Shown piece after piece: positions 33,039 to 42,260 of a stretch of DNA of 61,193 bases. Source of the DNA: JBKQHQ01 sp052148715 (GTDB taxonomy: Bacteria > Pseudomonadota > Alphaproteobacteria > Rhizobiales > Xanthobacteraceae); the NCBI GenBank assembly GCA_052148715.1, contig JBKQHQ010000085.1, forward strand, positions 1 to 61,193. The letters are read 5' to 3'. Position 1 is the stretch's first letter. The number at the start of each line of letters is the position of its first letter. Both the position numbers and the translations under genes were made by a program. The notes beneath the pieces were generated by a model. The model saw only the letters and a list, made by a program, of their open reading frames with translations. It ran no database searches and was not told the origin of the DNA.

Positions 33039-34697
33039 ATGAGGAGGAAAGCCCGAGGCGCGGTTGCGGGCTTGCTGGCTGCCGTTTTCCTTTCGCTCGG
33101 CGGCAATGCCATGGCAGGTAATTTCGCCCTTGTGATCGGCATCAGCCAATATAAGGATCCGGCCGTTCCCGATCTGCGCTATGCGGATTCGGATGCGCGC
33201 GAGATCGCAAGCTTCCTGCGGTCGTGGTCGCGCTTTACGCCCGACTGCATCAAATTGCTGGTCAATGCGGAGGCAACCGGCGCCAACATCAGGACTGCCT
33301 TCAAGGACCTGGAAACGCGCTGCGCGGCCAAGGGCACGGGTCCCGGACTTGCCCTCATTCATTTCAGCGGCCATGCCGTCACCGCCGGGGACACGGCCGG
33401 ATCCTCCTTTTTGAAGACGGGACGCGGCGGTCAGTCGCGCGAATTCCTTGTGCCGCACGACGCCCAACCCTCCGACACCTACACATTGCCGGACGGCAGC
33501 GAGACCAACGAGACGTTCTTGAAAAAGGAATGGTTCGCCAGCCGCCTCGGCGGCCTCAGCGAGCACTATGTGTCCGTCGTCATCGACGCCTGCCACAGCG
33601 GCATGCCGGATTTCAGCGGCCTGATGCGCCTCTATGTCAGCGCCGCGCGGACCTCGCCTTCGCTCACAGCGGCAGCCGACCCCCAGAGCAAGGGCCTGGG
33701 GCGGGTCGATGCCGCCGTCGGCCCCGACTCCTCGGGCCGGCGCGTGGCGCTGCTGGCGGCCTCGAACGAAGAGAAGGTCGCCTACGAATTTCCGGAGCTC
33801 AAACACGGCGCGCTGTCGTACGCGATTCTGCAGGCGCTCTACGCCGCTCGGAACAAGGTCCCGAAGGGCCAGCCGTTCGTGGTCGACATGGAGAGCCTCT
33901 TCGGCGAGGTCAAAACCATCTTCGAGAAGAAAAAGGTGCGCGGGAAAGCGCTCGCCGACTATCACCGACCGGAAGTCTACTTCTATCCGGAGACGGCCTC
34001 CAATCCGGTTCAGTTTGCATCGCTCACCGGGGCGCTCGTTCCTCCGCCGTCGCCTCAGCTGCTCGCTGCGCCCAAGCCGGCGAACACACAAACGGTGGCG
34101 GCAACGCTGCCGGCCGCGAAGCCGAATCCCTCAGCCGCAACGGCGGCCGCCGGCATTCCCGCGACGGCTCCGACGGCACTCTCGCCGGCGGCGCCCGACG
34201 CTCCGAAATTCGGCAATCTGCAGCTGGCCGGGGCGATCCCTGAGGGCGCCACGGTCGAAGTCGACGGCGAGTTGCGCGCGTGGCGACGGGGCGAAACGCT
34301 GCGGCTTCCCGCCGGTCCCCACATTCTCGCCGTCGTGGCGCCGGCCTTCAGCTACCGCCAGGTGAGCAGCGTCACCGTCACCGAAGGCAGGGTATCGACC
34401 TTGAGCCTCTCATTCGTCGGCACGCTCTCGGTCGAGTCCAGGGACAAGGCCAATCCGGCGGCAGCCGGACCCGAGCTCGCGGTCTATCTCGATGACAAGC
34501 TGATCGGCGAGGGATCGCAGCTCACCCAGGCCAATATCTCGGCCGGCACGCACAAGCTGACGGTGAAGGTGCTCGGAACCGAGAACACGAAGGAAGTCTC
34601 CATCCGCCCGGACTCGCCGTTGCTGGTGCGCTACCTGGTCACGATGGTGACGAATCCGCAGCGGGAGCGGAGAGGCGTGCCGGACGTTCCGCTGTGA
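33039..34697 (+). CDS. Secreted caspase-family (metacaspase-like) protein with C-terminal PEGA-like domains
   Basis: 552 residues. A signal peptide (RGAVAGLLAAVFLSLGGNAMA) precedes a caspase p20-like domain: FALVIGISQY, then LIHFSGHA with catalytic His112, and VVIDACHSG with catalytic Cys185, so the dyad is intact. A p10-like part follows, with LLAASNEEKVAYEF and HGALSYAILQAL. Residues ~330-390 are a Pro/Ala-rich linker. The C-terminus (~390-552) has two PEGA-like beta units, IPEGATVEVDGELRAWRRGE and LDDKLIGEGSQLTQANISAG, that often bind the envelope. The ATG at 33039 has GAGG upstream; an ATG at 32997 is a weaker choice. It probably acts in the periplasm, cleaving after Arg/Lys if metacaspase-like. 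Next gene is an outer-membrane barrel. Confidence 0.88.
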   Translation: MRRKARGAVAGLLAAVFLSLGGNAMAGNFALVIGISQYKDPAVPDLRYADSDAREIASFLRSWSRFTPDCIKLLVNAEATGANIRTAFKDLETRCAAKGTGPGLALIHFSGHAVTAGDTAGSSFLKTGRGGQSREFLVPHDAQPSDTYTLPDGSETNETFLKKEWFASRLGGLSEHYVSVVIDACHSGMPDFSGLMRLYVSAARTSPSLTAAADPQSKGLGRVDAAVGPDSSGRRVALLAASNEEKVAYEFPELKHGALSYAILQALYAARNKVPKGQPFVVDMESLFGEVKTIFEKKKVRGKALADYHRPEVYFYPETASNPVQFASLTGALVPPPSPQLLAAPKPANTQTVAATLPAAKPNPSAATAAAGIPATAPTALSPAAPDAPKFGNLQLAGAIPEGATVEVDGELRAWRRGETLRLPAGPHILAVVAPAFSYRQVSSVTVTEGRVSTLSLSFVGTLSVESRDKANPAAAGPELAVYLDDKLIGEGSQLTQANISAGTHKLTVKVLGTENTKEVSIRPDSPLLVRYLVTMVTNPQRERRGVPDVPL

Positions 34698-34914
34698 CCG
34701 CCATCTAAGTCCGCGCCCGCGCACCGATATCCTGGCCGCTCGGCTGCCCGGCTCCGCCGCGCCTCAGCGGTCGCCCTGACGATGTCGAAGCGTCGTCCGG
34801 GCGCGCGCGGCGGCGGCGGTCTGTGGAAATCCCTTTGCCAACGGTCACGATCGGAATTACGATCATACCACTGTGGGCGTCACTCTTGTGTTCCGAGTAA
34901 CCGAGGAGTTTGCC

Positions 34915-35790
34915 ATGCCAGGTTGGCGCGCGATGTCGGCTGTCAAGGCGATCGCGGCAGGCATTGCGATCACCCCGGCACTATTCGGGGGCGTGCACGC
35001 CAACGCGCAGGAGAGGGTGCAAGGAAGGGTAATCGAGGAAAATCTCGTCGTGACGGACCCCACCGTGGCGGCGCCGCAGCATTGGCTGGTCGGAGGGGCG
35101 GTTGAAGGCTGGTTCAGCGGAACGCCGTGGGAGCCCGTGTGGGACATTCATGGCAACCAGGTCGGGACGGAGTCCTTCGGCTACGGACAATTGGGGGGCA
35201 ACGTCACGGTCGGGTACGACGATTTTTGGGCGATGCTGAGCTATCGGACCGGGTCCGGACAGCAGACCACGAAGTTCTCCGAAGGCCTCAATGAACGGTC
35301 CTTCCCGCAGGAGAGCGAGCTCGAGTTCAAGCTCCGATATCTGCTCCGTGACGTGGAAATCTTTGGCACCACACCTTATCTGCTCGCCGGATACAACGAC
35401 TCGAAATTGGATTCTCCGCTTACTATCTTGAATCCGGGGACTTATTTCATTGTGACCGGAACCCCCCTTCTGCAGCGCAGTATCGATTTCAGTCAGGGGT
35501 TCGTGGGCGGGGGCGGCATTCATCCGTTCAACGACCGGTTTGGCGTGCGAGCCGACTTGGTTTTGTCAGGCGCCTCAGTAGTTTTAACGGAAAGCAATGT
35601 CCTGCCCGGCCTTGCCAATAGGTTCACCAGCCCCGGCATCGGCGGAAGGGCTCATGCCACGCTTTATTACAAACTGACGGACAATCTGGTCGCCAGCTTT
35701 GGGGCAACAGCGGTAGGCGTCGCGGACCGTGTCTATTTCTACGATTATGTCGGCGTCTATACGAACCTCGGCTACAATATTCGTTTTTAG
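34915..35790 (+). CDS. Outer-membrane beta-barrel protein of unknown function
   Basis: 291 residues from the ATG at 34915 (GAGGAG upstream). The signal peptide ends near GGVHANAQ. The mature chain alternates polar and aromatic residues in short strands separated by Gly/Asn/Asp turns: WLVGGAVEGWFSG, YGQLGGNVTVGYDDFWAMLS, LEFKLRYLLRDVEIFGTTPY, GGRAHATLYYKLTDN, and the last strand TNLGYNIRF. The terminal Phe is the BAM-recognition hallmark. I do not recognise the family beyond barrel type; perhaps 10-12 strands. It follows the caspase gene on the same strand, 217 bp away. Confidence 0.75.
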   Translation: MPGWRAMSAVKAIAAGIAITPALFGGVHANAQERVQGRVIEENLVVTDPTVAAPQHWLVGGAVEGWFSGTPWEPVWDIHGNQVGTESFGYGQLGGNVTVGYDDFWAMLSYRTGSGQQTTKFSEGLNERSFPQESELEFKLRYLLRDVEIFGTTPYLLAGYNDSKLDSPLTILNPGTYFIVTGTPLLQRSIDFSQGFVGGGGIHPFNDRFGVRADLVLSGASVVLTESNVLPGLANRFTSPGIGGRAHATLYYKLTDNLVASFGATAVGVADRVYFYDYVGVYTNLGYNIRF

Positions 35791-35915
35791 AGCAACTTCA
35801 GGAACCCGGATATTTGACGCGTTATCTATAGCCAACCGAGACTCGTGACATTGCCCAGCGCGGGATGTAGCCCTCAGGGTCACGAGGACGCGAGATCAAG
35901 CCGGGAGAAAACGTC

Positions 35916-37223
35916 ATGGACCGTCGCCGCTTTGTTCGTTCCGCGCTGGCAGGAGCCGGAGCAGTCGTTGCTACCGGCCACAACCTTGCGGCCGCCGATG
36001 CCGACGGCGCCGCGACGACCAAACGCTTTGCCGAGCAGCGGTGGGCGCTCGATAACATCATCCGCGCGAACGGCATCGACTGGGACCAGCCGCGTTCGAT
36101 CTATCTTTCCGCGCCCTGCGGCGTGGAAGCGAATGCGGATTTCGCAGGGATCCGCACGCGCGTGCAGAAGATGGCCGACATTGGACCGGCCTTCGAGAGC
36201 ACGGCCAAGCGCAGGGAGGCCAAGGCGCGCGAGGCGGAAGCCGACAACAGTCTGATTACGGCTCGCGACAACTGGTACATGGCCGCCATTCACTATGGCG
36301 CGGCCGAGTGGCCGTACGACGACTCCGGTAAGCTTCATATCGACCTGCACAAGAGCAAACGCGCGTGCTTTTCCAACTACGCCAGGCTCGCGGACCACAA
36401 GATCGAGGCAGTCTCGATACCTTTCAAGGGAAAGTCGATACCGGCCTGGTTTCACCTGCCGCCCGGCCATAGTGGCGGCAAGGTGCCGGTGGTCATCGCC
36501 ATCCCCGGCATGGACAGCTTCAAGGAAACCAGCGTGGCGCTTGCGAACGATCGCTGGATGCAGCGCGGCGTTGCGGTGTTGGCGATCGATGGGCCCGGTC
36601 AGTACGAAAGCCCGCTGCTCGGCGTCTATGTCTCGATGCAGAACTGGATCGATGCCGGGCCGGCGCTGGTCGACTGGCTGCGACAGCGTCCGGAGATCGA
36701 TGCGCAGAAGATCGGGGTTACCGGCACGAGCTTCGGCTCTTTTTTCGGAACCATTCTGGCGGCCAACGAGCCGCGCATCGCCGCCACCGCCGTCATGTCC
36801 ACCTGTCTCGAGCCGGGCTGTCACACGATATTCGAGGAGGCCTCACCGACCTTCAAGAAGCGCTTCATGTGGATGTCCAACTATACGGACGAAGCGAAGT
36901 TCGACGAGATCGTCAAGACCCTGACGTGGGAGGGACATGCTGAGAAGATCCGCAGTCCCTATCTTGTTGTGGCCGGCGAGGCGGACGAGCTGAGCCCCTT
37001 GGAGCACACCGAACGGATGATTCACTCGATGACAGGTCCGCGTCAGCTCGTCGTCTATGCCGACAGCCGCCACTCGGTCGGCAACGTGCCGGCGGCCAAT
37101 TTGGGCCCGTTCCCGTCGACGCTCGTCGCCGACTGGCTGGTGGCGCGGCTCGGCGGCAAGCCGTTCAAGAGCGAGCGCTGGTTCGTCGAAGCGACGGGAC
37201 GAGTTGTCAGAACGCCCCTTTGA
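35916..37223 (+). CDS. Tat-exported alpha/beta hydrolase (FrsA/DUF1100-like esterase)
   Basis: 435 residues with a twin-arginine leader, MDRRRFVRSALAGAGAVV, cleavage near NLAAADA. A helical N-terminal domain (about 35-160) precedes the hydrolase core: VPVVIAIPGMDSFKE, VLAIDGPGQYES, nucleophile elbow GTSFGS with Ser272, acid Asp357 in GEADELSP and His386 in DSRHSVGN. The domain order matches the FrsA/2,6-dihydropseudooxynicotine-hydrolase group, which cleaves C-C or ester bonds. Tat export would mean it folds in the cytoplasm first. GGGAG lies upstream of the ATG. Substrate unknown. Confidence 0.86.
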   Translation: MDRRRFVRSALAGAGAVVATGHNLAAADADGAATTKRFAEQRWALDNIIRANGIDWDQPRSIYLSAPCGVEANADFAGIRTRVQKMADIGPAFESTAKRREAKAREAEADNSLITARDNWYMAAIHYGAAEWPYDDSGKLHIDLHKSKRACFSNYARLADHKIEAVSIPFKGKSIPAWFHLPPGHSGGKVPVVIAIPGMDSFKETSVALANDRWMQRGVAVLAIDGPGQYESPLLGVYVSMQNWIDAGPALVDWLRQRPEIDAQKIGVTGTSFGSFFGTILAANEPRIAATAVMSTCLEPGCHTIFEEASPTFKKRFMWMSNYTDEAKFDEIVKTLTWEGHAEKIRSPYLVVAGEADELSPLEHTERMIHSMTGPRQLVVYADSRHSVGNVPAANLGPFPSTLVADWLVARLGGKPFKSERWFVEATGRVVRTPL

Positions 37224-37317
37224 TGATCATGAGGGCCGATCAGGTCGTTGCCCACGGTTCGGCGGGGGGCGCGCCGGGGACCGCTGCCGCTCCAACCGGC
37301 TACCCCACGAAGGCAAA

Positions 37318-38616
37318 TCAATTCGGGACTGCCGTTTTCGTAGGCTGAGAGGCCGCGTCGGTCCTCGTCCCGCGCAAGAGGTCGTACGCCACGTTCAACG
37401 CCTTGTCGGCCTGCGGATCCTGCGGGATGTAGGACTGCAACAAGGACCGCTCATTGCCCTTCGATTTGGGATCGGGCTTGAGATCATCGGGAATGTCTTG
37501 CGGCACTTCGACGTCAGGCGAGATGCCATTTGCCTTGATCAAGCGGCCTGCGGGCGTGAAGTAGTGTCCGGTTGTAAGACGGATCGCCCCATTTCCCGGA
37601 TTGAGCGGGATCATTGTCTTGACCGATCCCATTCCGAACGAGCGTGTGCCGACGATGGTGGCGCGCTTGTGATCCTGCAGCGCGCCGGCGACGACTTCGG
37701 CCTCCGAAGCCGAACCGGCATTGATCAGCACGACGACCGGCTTGCCGTTGGTGAGATCGCCTGCCTTCGCACGAAAGCGCCGGGTCTCTTCCGAATTGCG
37801 CCCTCGGATCGAAACGATCTCGCCCTCTTCGAGAAACGCGTCCGCCACCGAGATTGCCGTATCCAGAAGCCCGCCGGGATTGCTCCGCAGATCAACGACA
37901 TAACCCTTCAGCTTCTCCGGCGCGATCTGAGCCGCGATGTCATCGATCGCCTTTTTCAGTTGATCGGTCGTTTGCTCGTTGAATTGCCTGACGCGAATGT
38001 AGCCGATGTCGCCGCCTTCAGGATGGGCGCGAACCGAGCGCATCTTCATCGCGTCGCGGACGAAGGAGATCTCGATCGGCTTGTGCTGGCCCGGGTGCAC
38101 GATCGTCAGTCGAATCTTCGTGCCGAACGAACCGCGCAATTTGTCGACCAGTTCATACAAGGTCAGGCCTTGGATCGAATCGTCGTCGATACGGGTGATG
38201 ATGTCGCGCGCCATGACGCCGGCCTTGGCAGCCGGAGTATCGGCGATCGATGTGACGACTTTGACGAGTCCATCTTCGATTGTTAACTCGACGCCCACGA
38301 TACCGAATGGGCAGCCAGGGCCCGTGCAGGCCTCCACATGATTCAAAGACTTTGCATCGATATAGCTCGAGTTGTCGAGGCTGGAGAGCATGCCGTTGAC
38401 CGCCGTCTCCATCAGTTTGCCGTCGTCGGGCTTCACGACATAGCGGGCCCGCACTTGCGCGAGCGCATCGCCGAACAGGTCGAGCGGCCGATGGTTCGTC
38501 GTCGCGTCTACCGGCCTTGCACCTGTGCCGATCCGGGCGAGACGTGGCTGTATCGCGACAATTGTCAGCGCAACGCCCACCGCGGCGCCGACCAGGACCA
38601 GGGAGGCTTTGCGCAT
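37318..38616 (-). CDS. S41 family C-terminal-processing peptidase homologue lacking the catalytic lysine
   Basis: 432 residues. An N-terminal signal anchor (SLVLVGAAVGVALTIVAI) precedes a PDZ domain (about 103-185, IVGVELTIEDGLVKVVTSIA) and the S41 core (GDIGYIRVRQFN, GYVVDLRSNPGGLLDTAISV). The nucleophile Ser304 is present in GSASEAE and Asp315 is kept. But the Lys expected 25 residues after the Ser is Met329 (GTRSFGMGSVK), and the Gln four residues later is Lys333. In known Ctp enzymes the motif reads FGKGxxQ. An unusual CTGPGC pair replaces the usual loop before the PDZ domain. It may be a pseudoprotease or may use Lys333. Convergent with the hydrolase gene. Confidence 0.9.
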   Translation of the reverse strand: MRKASLVLVGAAVGVALTIVAIQPRLARIGTGARPVDATTNHRPLDLFGDALAQVRARYVVKPDDGKLMETAVNGMLSSLDNSSYIDAKSLNHVEACTGPGCPFGIVGVELTIEDGLVKVVTSIADTPAAKAGVMARDIITRIDDDSIQGLTLYELVDKLRGSFGTKIRLTIVHPGQHKPIEISFVRDAMKMRSVRAHPEGGDIGYIRVRQFNEQTTDQLKKAIDDIAAQIAPEKLKGYVVDLRSNPGGLLDTAISVADAFLEEGEIVSIRGRNSEETRRFRAKAGDLTNGKPVVVLINAGSASEAEVVAGALQDHKRATIVGTRSFGMGSVKTMIPLNPGNGAIRLTTGHYFTPAGRLIKANGISPDVEVPQDIPDDLKPDPKSKGNERSLLQSYIPQDPQADKALNVAYDLLRGTRTDAASQPTKTAVPN

Positions 38617-38744
38617 GTCTTGGACGCTCCTTGTCCGGTTAGCGAGTAGCGCTGGCGGCTTGCACTTGTCTCGCCATCACCGCGCGCCGCAATAGTTGCA
38701 TTACAATCGGCTCCAGCAGAAATGCCGGATGCGCGACGTAGGGG

Positions 38745-39221
38745 CTATTTCTGTTTCAGCAGCGCGCGCAAGGAGCCGCTTGGCCCGGCGATTTCGTCGA
38801 TGCGCCAACCGCCCTGCAGCTGCACGAGGTCGAGCGCTACGGCGACGTCTTTGTCAAAATTCTTGAATTTGACGATGGCCTTCGCCTTGCCGGGTGCGCC
38901 GTCTTGCAGGTCGACGGTGAAGGAGTTGATCTCCCACTCCTGCGCGTCGACGAACGGATCGCCGTCGAGGTTCGGCACCTCGCCGCGCTTCTTGGCGCGC
39001 TTGGCGTCGTCATCGACCAGCTTGAGGAGGCCGGGCGAGAATAGCCGCCGGGTGGCGGGCTGGTCGAGCGGCATTCCTTGGGCGTCCTTGCCCACATAGG
39101 TGGCGTAGATCGCGTCAAGGAAGTCTTTGGCGGTTTGCTCCGCCGCGAGCGCTGGATCGATCAGCCGTGCGGCGATGACCCCAACAACCACGTCGATCAG
39201 GATACCCCGCCGCGTCTGCAT
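38745..39221 (-). CDS. Exported DUF3828-like protein
   Basis: 158 residues from the ATG at 39221 (AAGGGAT upstream). A short signal peptide (RRGILIDVVVGVIAARLIDP, cleavage near ALAAEQ) leads to an alpha+beta domain of NTF2-like character: FLDAIYATYVGKDAQGMPLD, RRLFSPGLLKLVDDD, DPFVDAQEWEI and the C-terminal LVQLQGGWRIDEI. The pattern fits DUF3828, a family of small secreted proteins of unknown function. It lies between the S41 gene and xseA, all on the minus strand, with gaps of 128 and 70 bp. Confidence 0.78.
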   Translation of the reverse strand: MQTRRGILIDVVVGVIAARLIDPALAAEQTAKDFLDAIYATYVGKDAQGMPLDQPATRRLFSPGLLKLVDDDAKRAKKRGEVPNLDGDPFVDAQEWEINSFTVDLQDGAPGKAKAIVKFKNFDKDVAVALDLVQLQGGWRIDEIAGPSGSLRALLKQK

Positions 39222-39291
39222 GTCGGATCCCTTATGTTTTGTCAGCTGCTCGCGCCGGGTGGAGGCGAGCGGTAGGGCAGACGAATGGCAA

Positions 39292-40884
39292 TCATCCGAA
39301 CAGATTCCCCTGTCCTTCGTCACCAGCGCCGCCGCGCCGGCGCGGCTTGAGCGGAAGCGGCGGGGGAAAGCTCGTGCGCTCGCCTTCGGCGCGGGCGCCG
39401 ACGCGGCCGTCCGCGAACTCGATGTCGAGCTTGAGGCCTGGGCTCACGTCGTTGGCCGAATGCAGCGGGCGGCCCTTCGCGTCGCGCACCAAGGTGAAGC
39501 CGCGCGCCAGCACGCCGCGATAGGAGAGGGCGGCGAGCAATTGGCCGCCGCGCTCCAGCATGGCCGTCCGGGTGACGATGAACGTCACGGCGGCGCGATG
39601 CGCCCGCTCGCCGAGGACCTGGACGCGCTCGCGGCAGCGCGCGATTTGGGTGCGCTGGGTCTCGACATTGGTGCGCAGCGCCGTGGCGAGCCGCGCGTGC
39701 GCCGCAGCGAACCGCTCGCGCCGCCGCTCGCTCAAGCCGGCTAGGGCGTTGTGCGTGCGCTCGGCAGCCGTGCGCAGCCGCTGCCGCTCGCGCTCGACCT
39801 GGCCGCGCAAGGTCGACGGCGACAAGCGCGTGGCCACGCGCGAATAGCGCGTCACGTGCAGGTGGGCATTGGCGGTGAGCGCGCGCGGCAGCCGCTCGGC
39901 CACATGGTCGAGCCGCTGGCGCGGGATCGCGAGCAGCGTTTCGGCCGTCGGCAGCGCGCGCGCCGCCGCGCGCAGCTCGGTGCGGCGCGCCTCCTGGCTA
40001 CGCAGCCAGCTGGCAAAGCCGCGGCGGCCGAGACCATCGACGCGTGTGACGAGCTCGGAGCGTACCGGCACCGCCATCTCGGCGGCGGCGGTCGGCGTCG
40101 GCGCGCGCTTGTCGGCGGCGAAATCGATCAGCGTGATGTCGGTCTCGTGGCCGACGGCCGAGATCAGCGGGATCATGCTGGCGGCGGCGGCGCGCACCAC
40201 GATCTCCTCGTTGAACGACCAAAGGTCCTCGAGCGAGCCGCCGCCGCGGGCGACGATGATCACGTCGGGAATCGGGATCGGGCCGTCCGGGGCAAGCGCA
40301 TTGAAGCCGCGGATGGCGGCGGCGACCTGCTCCGCCGAGCCTTCGCCTTGGACCTTGACCGGCCAAACCAGGACCTGCCGCGGAAAACGGTCCTGCAGCC
40401 GGTGCAGGATATCGCGGATCACCGCGCCGGTCGGCGACGTGATGACGCCGATCACAGTGGGCAGGAACGGCAGCAGCTGCTTGCGCGCGGCGTCGAACAG
40501 GCCTTCGGCGGCGAGCTTCTTCTTGCGCTCTTCGACCAGGGCCATCAGCGCGCCGAGGCCGGCGGGCTCGAGCGTCTCGATGACGATCTGATACTTCGAT
40601 TGGCCCGGATAGGTGGTGATGCGGCCGGTGACGACCACCTCGAGCCCGGCCTCGAGCTTGATCTTTATGCGCGGCGCCGTGGTGCGCCAGATGATGCCGG
40701 CGATGCAGGCGCGATCATCCTTGAGGTCGAGATAGACGTGGCCGCTCGAATGGTATTTGACGTTGCCGAGTTCGCCGCGGACGCGCACATAGCCGAAGCC
40801 GTCCTCGATCGTGCGCTTGAGCGCCGCCGAAAGCTCGGAGACGGTCAGTTCCACGACGTTGATGCGGACGGCGGCCTCGGTCAT
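39292..40884 (-). CDS. xseA: Exodeoxyribonuclease VII large subunit
   Basis: 530 residues. XseA degrades single-stranded DNA from both ends in complex with the small subunit XseB. The N-terminal OB fold (VRGELGNVKYHSSGHVYLDL) is followed by the catalytic core with VIGVITSPTGAVIRDILHRL, IIVARGGGSLEDLWSFNEE and SAVGHETDITLIDFAADKRA, including the conserved DxxAD..R block. A long helical stretch rich in Arg (about 290-450) is the coiled arm that binds XseB, and the C-terminal RGFTLVRDAKGRPL closes the family pattern. xseB is not in this window. Divergent from purD. Confidence 0.96.
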   Translation of the reverse strand: MTEAAVRINVVELTVSELSAALKRTIEDGFGYVRVRGELGNVKYHSSGHVYLDLKDDRACIAGIIWRTTAPRIKIKLEAGLEVVVTGRITTYPGQSKYQIVIETLEPAGLGALMALVEERKKKLAAEGLFDAARKQLLPFLPTVIGVITSPTGAVIRDILHRLQDRFPRQVLVWPVKVQGEGSAEQVAAAIRGFNALAPDGPIPIPDVIIVARGGGSLEDLWSFNEEIVVRAAAASMIPLISAVGHETDITLIDFAADKRAPTPTAAAEMAVPVRSELVTRVDGLGRRGFASWLRSQEARRTELRAAARALPTAETLLAIPRQRLDHVAERLPRALTANAHLHVTRYSRVATRLSPSTLRGQVERERQRLRTAAERTHNALAGLSERRRERFAAAHARLATALRTNVETQRTQIARCRERVQVLGERAHRAAVTFIVTRTAMLERGGQLLAALSYRGVLARGFTLVRDAKGRPLHSANDVSPGLKLDIEFADGRVGARAEGERTSFPPPLPLKPRRRGGAGDEGQGNLFG

Positions 40885-40961
40885 CGCGCTGCTCTCTTGC
40901 CGACGGAATCGCCCATGCTACACCCCGCGTCAACCGGTTCGGCATGGCGAATTCAGGCGGT

Positions 40962-42239
40962 ATGAACATCCTCCTCCTCGGTTCCGGCGGACGCGAGCAC
41001 GCGCTGGCCTGGAAGATGGCGGCAAGCCCCCTGGTCGACCGGCTGTATTGCGCGCCGGGCAATGCCGGCATCGCGCAGGAGGCCGAGCTCATTGGGCTCG
41101 ATCTCGCCGATCATGCGGCTTTGATCGGCTTTTGCAAAGGCAACGGCATCGATTTGGTCGTGGTCGGGCCCGAAGCGCCGCTCTGCGCCGGCATCGTCGA
41201 TGATCTCGAGGCGGCGGGCATCAAGGCGTTCGGGCCGACCAAGGCGGCCGCGCGGCTCGAGGGCTCGAAGGGCTTCACCAAGGACCTCTGCCGGGAGCAT
41301 GGCATTCCGACCGCCGCCTATGCGCGCTTTCGCGCCGCCTCGCCGGCCAAGGCCTATGTGCGGGCGCAAGGCGTGCCGATCGTGGTCAAGGCGGATGGGC
41401 TTGCCGGCGGCAAGGGCGTCGTGGTGGCGCAGACGCTCAATGAGGCCGAGGCGGCGATCGACATGATCCTCGGCGACGGCGGAACCGGCGAGCTCGAAGT
41501 CGTCATCGAGGAATTCTTGCCCGGCGAGGAGGCCTCGTTCTTTGCGCTCTGCGACGGGACAACCGCCGTCGCGCTCGCCGGCGCCCAGGACCACAAGCGC
41601 GTGCTCGACGGGGACCTGGGTCCCAATACCGGCGGCATGGGTGCCTATTCGCCGGCGCCGGTGCTGACGCCGGAGCTCGGCCAGCGCGCCATGGATGCGA
41701 TCATCACCCCGACGCTGCGCGCCATGGCGGCGATGGGGTGTCCCTACAAGGGCATCCTCTATGCGGGGCTCATGATCACGGCGGAAGGGCCGAAGCTGAT
41801 CGAATACAATGTGCGCTTCGGCGATCCGGAGTGTCAGGTGCTGATGCTGCGGCTGATGTCCGACCTCGTGCCGGCGTTGCTGGCGGCGCGCGACGGCGTG
41901 CTGAAAAACTTCGACCTGCGCTGGTACGACGACGCGGCGCTGACCGTGGTGATGGCGGCGAATGGCTATCCGGGGCCCTATCAGAAGGGTTCGCTGATCG
42001 AGGGTCTCGACGAGGCGGCGCAGATCGAGGGCGTCGAGATCTTTCACGCCGGCACGATCCGCGAGGATGGCCGCATCCGCGCCAATGGCGGCCGCGTGCT
42101 CGACGTGTCGGCGCTGGGCAGCACCGTCGCGCAGGCGCAGGCGCGCGCCTATGCGGCCGTCGACCGCATCCGCTGGAGCGGCGGCTTCTGCCGCCGCGAC
42201 ATCGGCTGGCGCGCCGTCGAGCGGGAGCGGGGCGGCTGA
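40962..42239 (+). CDS. purD: Phosphoribosylamine--glycine ligase
   Basis: 425 residues from the ATG at 40962, giving the universal start MNILLLGSGGREHALAWK; AGGCGG is upstream. GAR synthetase joins glycine to phosphoribosylamine in the second step of purine synthesis. The ATP-grasp fold shows in VVKADGLAGGKGVVVA, EEFLPGEEASFFALCDG, QDHKRVLDGDLGPNTGGMGA and EYNVRFGDPECQVLM. The C-terminal domain ends RIRWSGGFCRRDIGWRAVER. A diverged copy of the last ~285 bp occurs 1.8 kb downstream, so the 3' end has been involved in a duplication or insertion. The intact gene is complete. Confidence 0.96.
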   Translation: MNILLLGSGGREHALAWKMAASPLVDRLYCAPGNAGIAQEAELIGLDLADHAALIGFCKGNGIDLVVVGPEAPLCAGIVDDLEAAGIKAFGPTKAAARLEGSKGFTKDLCREHGIPTAAYARFRAASPAKAYVRAQGVPIVVKADGLAGGKGVVVAQTLNEAEAAIDMILGDGGTGELEVVIEEFLPGEEASFFALCDGTTAVALAGAQDHKRVLDGDLGPNTGGMGAYSPAPVLTPELGQRAMDAIITPTLRAMAAMGCPYKGILYAGLMITAEGPKLIEYNVRFGDPECQVLMLRLMSDLVPALLAARDGVLKNFDLRWYDDAALTVVMAANGYPGPYQKGSLIEGLDEAAQIEGVEIFHAGTIREDGRIRANGGRVLDVSALGSTVAQAQARAYAAVDRIRWSGGFCRRDIGWRAVERERGG

Positions 42240-42260
42240 GCGGGCGCCGGCCGCTGTTAC

